A stretch of DNA of 62,873 nt from Armatimonadota bacterium. GTDB lineage: Bacteria > Armatimonadota > Zipacnadia > UBA1398 > JAKPQA01. The stretch spans positions 1-62,873 of the forward strand of contig JAKPQA010000254.1 of NCBI GenBank assembly GCA_029547025.1. Reading direction: 5' to 3'. The position numbers were made by a program, and so were the translations under genes. Each line of letters begins with the position of its first letter. The stretch's first letter is position 1. Below, one piece after another: positions 58,693 through 62,873 of this stretch. The notes under the pieces are model-generated. The model was not told the origin of the DNA, made no database searches, and saw only the letters and a program-made list of their open reading frames with translations.

Positions 58693-60369
58693 GTGACATT
58701 CCTGGATGCGATTGTGGTACTGGCCTATCTGTTGGGCATCGCTGTCATTGGCGTCTACCAGAGCGTCAGAGTGAGGTCCTCGGGCGACTACTTCGCGGGC
58801 GGGCGCAAGTTCAGCCGCTGGCTGATGGTCATGCACGCGCTCGGCACGGGCACCCATGCCGATGACCCCGTTGGAGTGGCCGGTGCCGCCAAACAGCATG
58901 GCATCGCGGGCATTTGGTACACCTACGTTTATCTCTTCGCCACCCCCTTCTACTGGATCATGGCCCCCTTCTTCCGCCGGTCGCGCTACATCACGACGGC
59001 CGACTTCTTCCGCGACCGCTTCAGCCCTGGTCTGGCCGTGCTCTATACGATCATGGGGATGCTGACATTCGCTGTGAACACCGGTACGCTGTTGAGGGGG
59101 ACGGGCACCATCGTCACGTCGGTCACACAAGACCGTGTGCCCGAGTGGCTTGGCATCGGCGCCATGACCGTGGTCTTCGTCGCCTACGGCCTCGCCGGCG
59201 GCCTCGTGGCCACCGTGGTCACCGAGTCGATCCAGGGCGTGCTCATCGTCGTGATGTCGCTCCTGTTGATCCCCTTTGGACTGGCGAGAGTGGGAGGCTT
59301 CGGGGCGCTTCACCAGCTGTTGGATCCCTCGCGCTTTTCCCTGGCGGCGACCGAGGAGGTCACATGGCAGTGGGCCGCTGGGTGTACAGTGGCGATGATC
59401 ATCGGCATTGTGGCTCAACCCCACATCATGGAGGTCTGCTCGACCGGCAAGACGGAGTTCGAGGGCCGCGTGGGCTTCACGTACGGGAACTTCGTGAAGC
59501 GCTTCTGTGCCATGGGTTGGGCATTCACGGGCCTGATCGTCACGGCCATGGTGGCCGCGGGGATGTTGCCCGAGCTGGGTCAGCGCGAAGACGCGTTCGG
59601 AGTCGCCATCCGCGAACTACTGCCCTCGGGCGTCACTGGCCTCATGTTCGCCGCCATCCTGGCGGCTCAGATGTCGACGCTCAGTGCGTTCATGGTGGCG
59701 GGCTCGGCCCTGTTCTCGCGCAACATCTACCGCGAGTACTTCCGCAGGGACGCCACGGATGCCCAGGTACTGGCCATCGGGCGCTGGGCCGGGCTCATCG
59801 TCGTGTTGCTGGGCGTCATGATGGCCGCGGTCGTCCGGAGCGTGGCCGACGCCCTCACCATCTTCTGGGGTCTGGCGACACTGACCGGCCTGTTCATGTG
59901 GGCCGGCGTGCTCTGGCGGCGGACCAATGCTGCGGGGGCATGGGCTTCGTTCATCGTCATGGCGCTCATCTGGCTGGCGCTGGGTAAAGGCGGCCAACTG
60001 GCGGCCACAGCCCTCGGGGACGCCGCGCCCACGTGGCTGGGCCTGTACGCCGACCGGGGCCATATGCACCGGCTCCTGATTGCCTATCTTTTGCCCGGGA
60101 CGGTGGTGCTGGTTGCCGTCAGTCTGTTGACGCGCCCAAAGCCGCAAGCGGAACTCGATCGGTTCCATACACTCATCCGCACACCCGTCGGGCGCGAGGA
60201 AGAGCTCGAGAAGGCCGGGATCGAGGCAGTCTATGCCGGAGCGTCTGAGGGGCATCCGTGGGAGCTGAACCATCCGAAGCTCGTGAACTGGGCCGGCTTC
60301 GGCCTGGCTCTGGCCTTCTGCTTCGTGATCCTGGCCATTCTGTGGGGCCTCACGCGAATTGGGGCCTAG
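58693..60369 (+). CDS. Sodium:solute symporter (SSS family)
   Basis: 558 residues, about thirteen membrane spans. GTG at 58693 has GGGAGGG ten bases upstream. FLDAIVVLAYLLGIAVIGVY, SGDYFAGGRKFSRWLMVMHA, LGTGTHADDPVGVAGAA, GIAGIWYTYVYLFATPFYWI and AAILAAQMSTLSAFMVAGSA are the usual landmarks, the last matching the helix that lines the sodium site. It imports a sugar, organic acid or similar solute with sodium. Neighbouring UroD-like, epimerase and (broken) Gfo/Idh genes suggest a sugar derivative. Confidence 0.92.
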   Translation: MTFLDAIVVLAYLLGIAVIGVYQSVRVRSSGDYFAGGRKFSRWLMVMHALGTGTHADDPVGVAGAAKQHGIAGIWYTYVYLFATPFYWIMAPFFRRSRYITTADFFRDRFSPGLAVLYTIMGMLTFAVNTGTLLRGTGTIVTSVTQDRVPEWLGIGAMTVVFVAYGLAGGLVATVVTESIQGVLIVVMSLLLIPFGLARVGGFGALHQLLDPSRFSLAATEEVTWQWAAGCTVAMIIGIVAQPHIMEVCSTGKTEFEGRVGFTYGNFVKRFCAMGWAFTGLIVTAMVAAGMLPELGQREDAFGVAIRELLPSGVTGLMFAAILAAQMSTLSAFMVAGSALFSRNIYREYFRRDATDAQVLAIGRWAGLIVVLLGVMMAAVVRSVADALTIFWGLATLTGLFMWAGVLWRRTNAAGAWASFIVMALIWLALGKGGQLAATALGDAAPTWLGLYADRGHMHRLLIAYLLPGTVVLVAVSLLTRPKPQAELDRFHTLIRTPVGREEELEKAGIEAVYAGASEGHPWELNHPKLVNWAGFGLALAFCFVILAILWGLTRIGA

Positions 60370-60450
60370 TTCGGGCGCCGCGGGGGCACGCGACATACGC
60401 AGACCGGCACTCGGAGCGTGGGGTGCGAGCCCATCTAGACCATTGCCCCG

Positions 60451-61674
60451 CTATTTCCTCCGCAGGAACGCGGGGATGTCCAGGTCGTCATCCTGAACCG
60501 GCTGGGCGACCGAAGGGAACGCCGGTCCACGCCGCGTGTCATCCTGGAGTTGCCCTGCTGGCTTCGCGCGACTGTCATCGGGCAGCTGAACCGATACCGT
60601 AGGGGGCTGCCCGCTGTAGGCCTGGCGCAGGAGCGATGCGCGCTGAGGTACGGACAGCTCCGCCGAGGGGAGGCGGCCCTCCTGAGTCCCGTGCCGCGGC
60701 GTCGAGGCGGTGGGCACGGAGGGCTTGCGGTCAAAGCCGGTGGCAACTACGGTGATCCGCACCTCGTTCTGCATCCGTTCGTCGATCACGGCTCCCATCA
60801 GCACGTTGGGGTTCTGCTGCTTCGTGGAGCTGGTGATGATCTCGGCGGCTTCCTGGAGCTCGTTGAGTCCCAGATCGGCCGGGCCCGTGATGTTGAAGAG
60901 AATCGCTTCCGCGCCATCGATGGTCTGTTCGAGCAGCGGGCTCGAGACGGCGATCTTGGCGGCATCCGGAGCGCGGTGTTCGCCCTGGCCCACGCCGATG
61001 CCCATCAGCGCCGTGCCGGCGTTCGCCAGAACGGCCCGGACGTCGGCGAAGTCGAGGTTGATGAGACCGGGGATCACGATGACCTCGGAGATGCCCTGGA
61101 CCCCTTGCCGGAGAATGTCATCGGCCGACTGAAAGGCCTCGGCCAGTGTGGTGCGCTTCTCGACCACGGAAATCAGCCGGTCGTTGGGGATCACGACGAT
61201 GGCATCCACGTTCTCTTTGAGGTGGTTGAAGCCGTCGTCGGCGTTCGCCTTGCGGCGCGGGCCCTCGATCTGGAACGGTCGAGTGCAGATGGCCACAGTC
61301 AGCGCGCCCAGGCTCCGCGCGATCTCGGCGACAACGGGCGAAGCGCCCGTGCCGGTTCCGCCGCCCAGGCCGCAGGTGAGGAAGACCATGTCCGACCCGT
61401 CCAGGGCCATCATGATCTCCTGCTTGCTCTCCTCCGCCGCCGCGCGGCCGATCTGGGGATCGCCTCCCGCGCCCAGGCCTTTGGTCAGGCTGACGCCGAT
61501 CTGGAGCTTGTTGTCCGCTTGGATCCGGTCGAGTGCTTGGGCGTCGGTGTTGATCGCCAGGAACTCGACGCCGGTTACGCCCGATTCGATCATCCGCGTG
61601 ATGGCGTTGCCACCGCCGCCGCCGACACCCACCACGCGGATCTTGGCGTAGTTGTGCGTTTCGGGAGCAAGCAT
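60451..61674 (-). CDS. ftsZ: Cell division protein FtsZ
   Basis: 407 residues. VVGVGGGGGNAITRMIESG, FLAINTDAQAL, the tubulin signature GGGTGTGASPVVAEIA, and NLDFADVRAVLANAGTALMG are all present. A variable linker leads to the conserved C-terminal peptide DDDLDIPAFLRRK, which binds FtsA or other membrane tethers. ATG at 61674 follows GGAGG. It polymerises with GTP to form the division ring. No ftsA or mur genes are adjacent, so ftsZ is separated from a classical dcw cluster here. A strong promoter lies upstream. Confidence 0.97.
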   Translation of the reverse strand: MLAPETHNYAKIRVVGVGGGGGNAITRMIESGVTGVEFLAINTDAQALDRIQADNKLQIGVSLTKGLGAGGDPQIGRAAAEESKQEIMMALDGSDMVFLTCGLGGGTGTGASPVVAEIARSLGALTVAICTRPFQIEGPRRKANADDGFNHLKENVDAIVVIPNDRLISVVEKRTTLAEAFQSADDILRQGVQGISEVIVIPGLINLDFADVRAVLANAGTALMGIGVGQGEHRAPDAAKIAVSSPLLEQTIDGAEAILFNITGPADLGLNELQEAAEIITSSTKQQNPNVLMGAVIDERMQNEVRITVVATGFDRKPSVPTASTPRHGTQEGRLPSAELSVPQRASLLRQAYSGQPPTVSVQLPDDSRAKPAGQLQDDTRRGPAFPSVAQPVQDDDLDIPAFLRRK

Positions 61675-61835
61675 CGTTGAAGGCCTCCAACCCGCTGTCT
61701 GCGGCCGGTACACACCACAGGGGCCTACGCTGAACGAAGGCCCAGCCCAACCGCGCCCACCTGCGCGGTCTACCCCCGCAACCCAAACCGTCCGTCCCGT
61801 GCAGCGGTTCGCGGGGCCGGCGAACTCATGGAAAC

Positions 61836-61865
61836 ATTATAGGAGCCCCCGGAGAGGCAAGGCAA
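61836..61865 (-). promoter_or_regulatory. ftsZ promoter
   Basis: On the minus strand TTGCCT (61860-61865), 18-bp spacer, perfect TATAAT (61836-61841). Transcription would start near 61829, giving an ftsZ leader of about 155 nt. Confidence 0.6.
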
Positions 61866-61892
61866 ACCGTCGGCGGCATGGGGCTCCCGGAG

Positions 61893-62504
61893 CTACGCGT
61901 CCCTCAACTCGCCGAGACCCGCATAGTCAATAAACGGCTGGAGGTACTTGGTCCACCGGTCGGCCCGATAGGCCTCGAGGAACTTCGGCAGGCTGATGTA
62001 AGGTGTGTAGCGCGGGCGCAGCGGTCGCGCGAGAAGCCTCATGCCGGCCTCTTGTGGCGTCCGATTGCCCTTCTTGTTGTTGCACTTGAGGCAGCAGGTA
62101 ACCAGATTGGTCCAGTCGTAGGCACCACCGCGAGCCCGAGGGATCACATGGTCGATGGTGAGACCGCCGCCATGACGGCCGCAGTAGAGGCAGGTGTGCC
62201 CATCGCGGGCAAACACACTGGCGCGCGTGAGGCGAAGCTCTGGAACCGGACGGCGAACGTAGTGGCGCAGGCGTACCACCGACGGCGCAACGAGAGCCTC
62301 GTGCTCCGAGTGAAGCACCCGACCGTTGGTCTCCAGCGGCTCCGCCTTCTCGAGGACGATCAGAGCAATGGCGCGCCGCAGGTTGGTGACATTCAGCGGT
62401 TCGAAGTTCTGGTTGAGAACCAAAACCTCACTCGATCCGGGGCCAGCGGCCCTGGCCCCACTCAAGGCAGCGGCTGGAACCATCCCCTCCCCGAACGACG
62501 CCAT
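61893..62504 (-). CDS. HNH endonuclease
   Basis: 203 residues from the ATG at 62504; the ATG at 62483 is an alternative, and neither has an ideal ribosome binding site. VLVLNQNFEPLNVTNLRRAI is the usual N-terminal domain of stand-alone HNH proteins. The nuclease reads DGHTCLYCGRHGGGLTIDHV, then IPRARGGAYDWTNLVTCCLK with CNNKKGNRTP: two CxxC zinc pairs and the H-N-H residues. Such proteins are widespread chromosomal nucleases of unclear role; this one is complete. Confidence 0.9.
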   Translation of the reverse strand: MASFGEGMVPAAALSGARAAGPGSSEVLVLNQNFEPLNVTNLRRAIALIVLEKAEPLETNGRVLHSEHEALVAPSVVRLRHYVRRPVPELRLTRASVFARDGHTCLYCGRHGGGLTIDHVIPRARGGAYDWTNLVTCCLKCNNKKGNRTPQEAGMRLLARPLRPRYTPYISLPKFLEAYRADRWTKYLQPFIDYAGLGELRDA

Positions 62505-62873
62505 TCTAGCCACGACCCACCGTGCCGTCAAACGGACCCGCCGGCGCGAGCAGCCCCAGTGGCGCGAGCCGGCCCCGGGGCACTTCGTCGCGTGCCACGT
62601 GGCGGGGTAGGGCAAGCGCGGCGACCCTCAGGCCGGATAGGGTCTCAGCAGCTTTCGCCGGGTTCCGGCAGGCCGCCGAGCAACCGGGGAGGGGCCGCAC
62701 AGGGGTGCGCCCAGAGGGCGCGGGGCCCCTGACCGGCCCGAGGTTGAGGCGTGCGGATCGGGCGCGTTGGGGGCCCACCACGCTGAAGCCCGCGTGGTTC
62801 CCCCCATGGCGCCCCTCCGCAACCAGGCTGATGGGCCACTGGAGCCCTCAGTTACCGCCAATGCCGAGCGGTG
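62505..62873. other. End of window: intergenic with a structured repeat, no gene seen
   Basis: No coding frame with family similarity is present to the end of the window. The region contains the repeat at 62719-62868. The next gene lies outside. Confidence 0.4.
62719..62868. repeat. Dispersed structured element, copy B
   Basis: Homologous to 44691-44861, in the same orientation, with GGGGCCCCTGACCGGCCCG, GGGCGCGTTGGGGGCCCACC, CCCCCCATGGC and CCGCAACC in common and a shared 3' GTTACCGCCAATGCC-like end. It is about 20 nt shorter in the middle. It ends at or beyond the window edge. Confidence 0.6.

Noticed and set aside
1-62873. CRISPR arrays, tRNA or rRNA genes
   Set aside because: No regularly spaced direct repeats with unique spacers and no tRNA-like cloverleaf with a CCA end were seen; the repeats present are hairpin elements at irregular places.

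Overview
The window is a high-GC chromosomal segment (about two-thirds G+C by eye) from a bacterium most like Armatimonadota. The main clue is the type IV pilin-like protein at 53528-54232: its N-terminus runs from an FTLIE start into an [12 protein letters not shown] stretch, and its C-terminus has the DGHA motif, a combination typical of Armatimonadota and found more loosely in Planctomycetota and Lentisphaerota. Intergenic hairpin repeats, Gfo/Idh/MocA oxidoreductases, TIM-barrel sugar isomerases and unusual glycosidases fit the same group. An anaerobic or microaerobic life is suggested by the siroheme-decarboxylase (Ahb) route to heme, a strict-anaerobe-type hybrid cluster protein and an octaheme cytochrome c. 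The phylum is an inference; no rRNA lies in the window.

Layout. 1-3.8 kb: the str operon on the minus strand (rpsL, rpsG, fusA, then the start of tuf), with a recognisable promoter and a roughly 490-nt leader. 3.9-10.8 kb: a plus-strand housekeeping run (LeuB-family dehydrogenase, cysteine synthase, polyprenyl synthase, fused AhbA-AhbB siroheme decarboxylase), a minus-strand DAHP synthase, then a methyltransferase, a thermonuclease-like protein and a zinc-ribbon membrane protein. 11.1-15.1 kb: a minus-strand ribose/xylose-type sugar ABC operon. 15.5-21.5 kb: three large exported or membrane proteins of unknown role, and YebC. 21.7-25.4 kb: a second sugar ABC system (two permeases and a binding protein, no ATPase). 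25.6-30.1 kb: a compact operon of Rrf2 regulator, ferredoxin-like Fe-S protein, octaheme cytochrome c and hydroxylamine reductase, which reads as a nitrogen-oxide/hydroxylamine detoxification or respiration module. 30.3-50.3 kb: a large carbohydrate-processing region with a beta-propeller glycosidase, a GH99-like protein, a GH141-like beta-helix, a GH29 fucosidase with CBM32, an M42 peptidase, a TIM-barrel protein, three Gfo/Idh/MocA dehydrogenases, a sugar isomerase, a sulfatase-fold hydrolase with Thr in place of the catalytic Cys, and two further glycosidase-like exported proteins. 50.5-54.5 kb: YfcE phosphodiesterase, an ECF sigma/anti-sigma/LTxxQ sensor cassette, the pilin and a small lipoprotein. 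54.6-58.5 kb: a decayed toxin-antitoxin pair split by a 230-bp MITE-like element, a UroD-like protein, a broken Gfo/Idh gene and an epimerase. 58.7-62.9 kb: a sodium:solute symporter, ftsZ and an HNH endonuclease.

The most notable non-gene features are the MITE-like insertion with clean inverted repeats and target duplication inside a BrnT-like toxin gene, several families of dispersed hairpin repeats in intergenic regions, and extra membrane segments inserted into two unrelated ABC permeases. Functionally, the two sugar transporters, the SSS symporter and the glycosidase/oxidoreductase block suggest a scavenger of plant or microbial heteropolysaccharides that contain fucose and unusual sugars.
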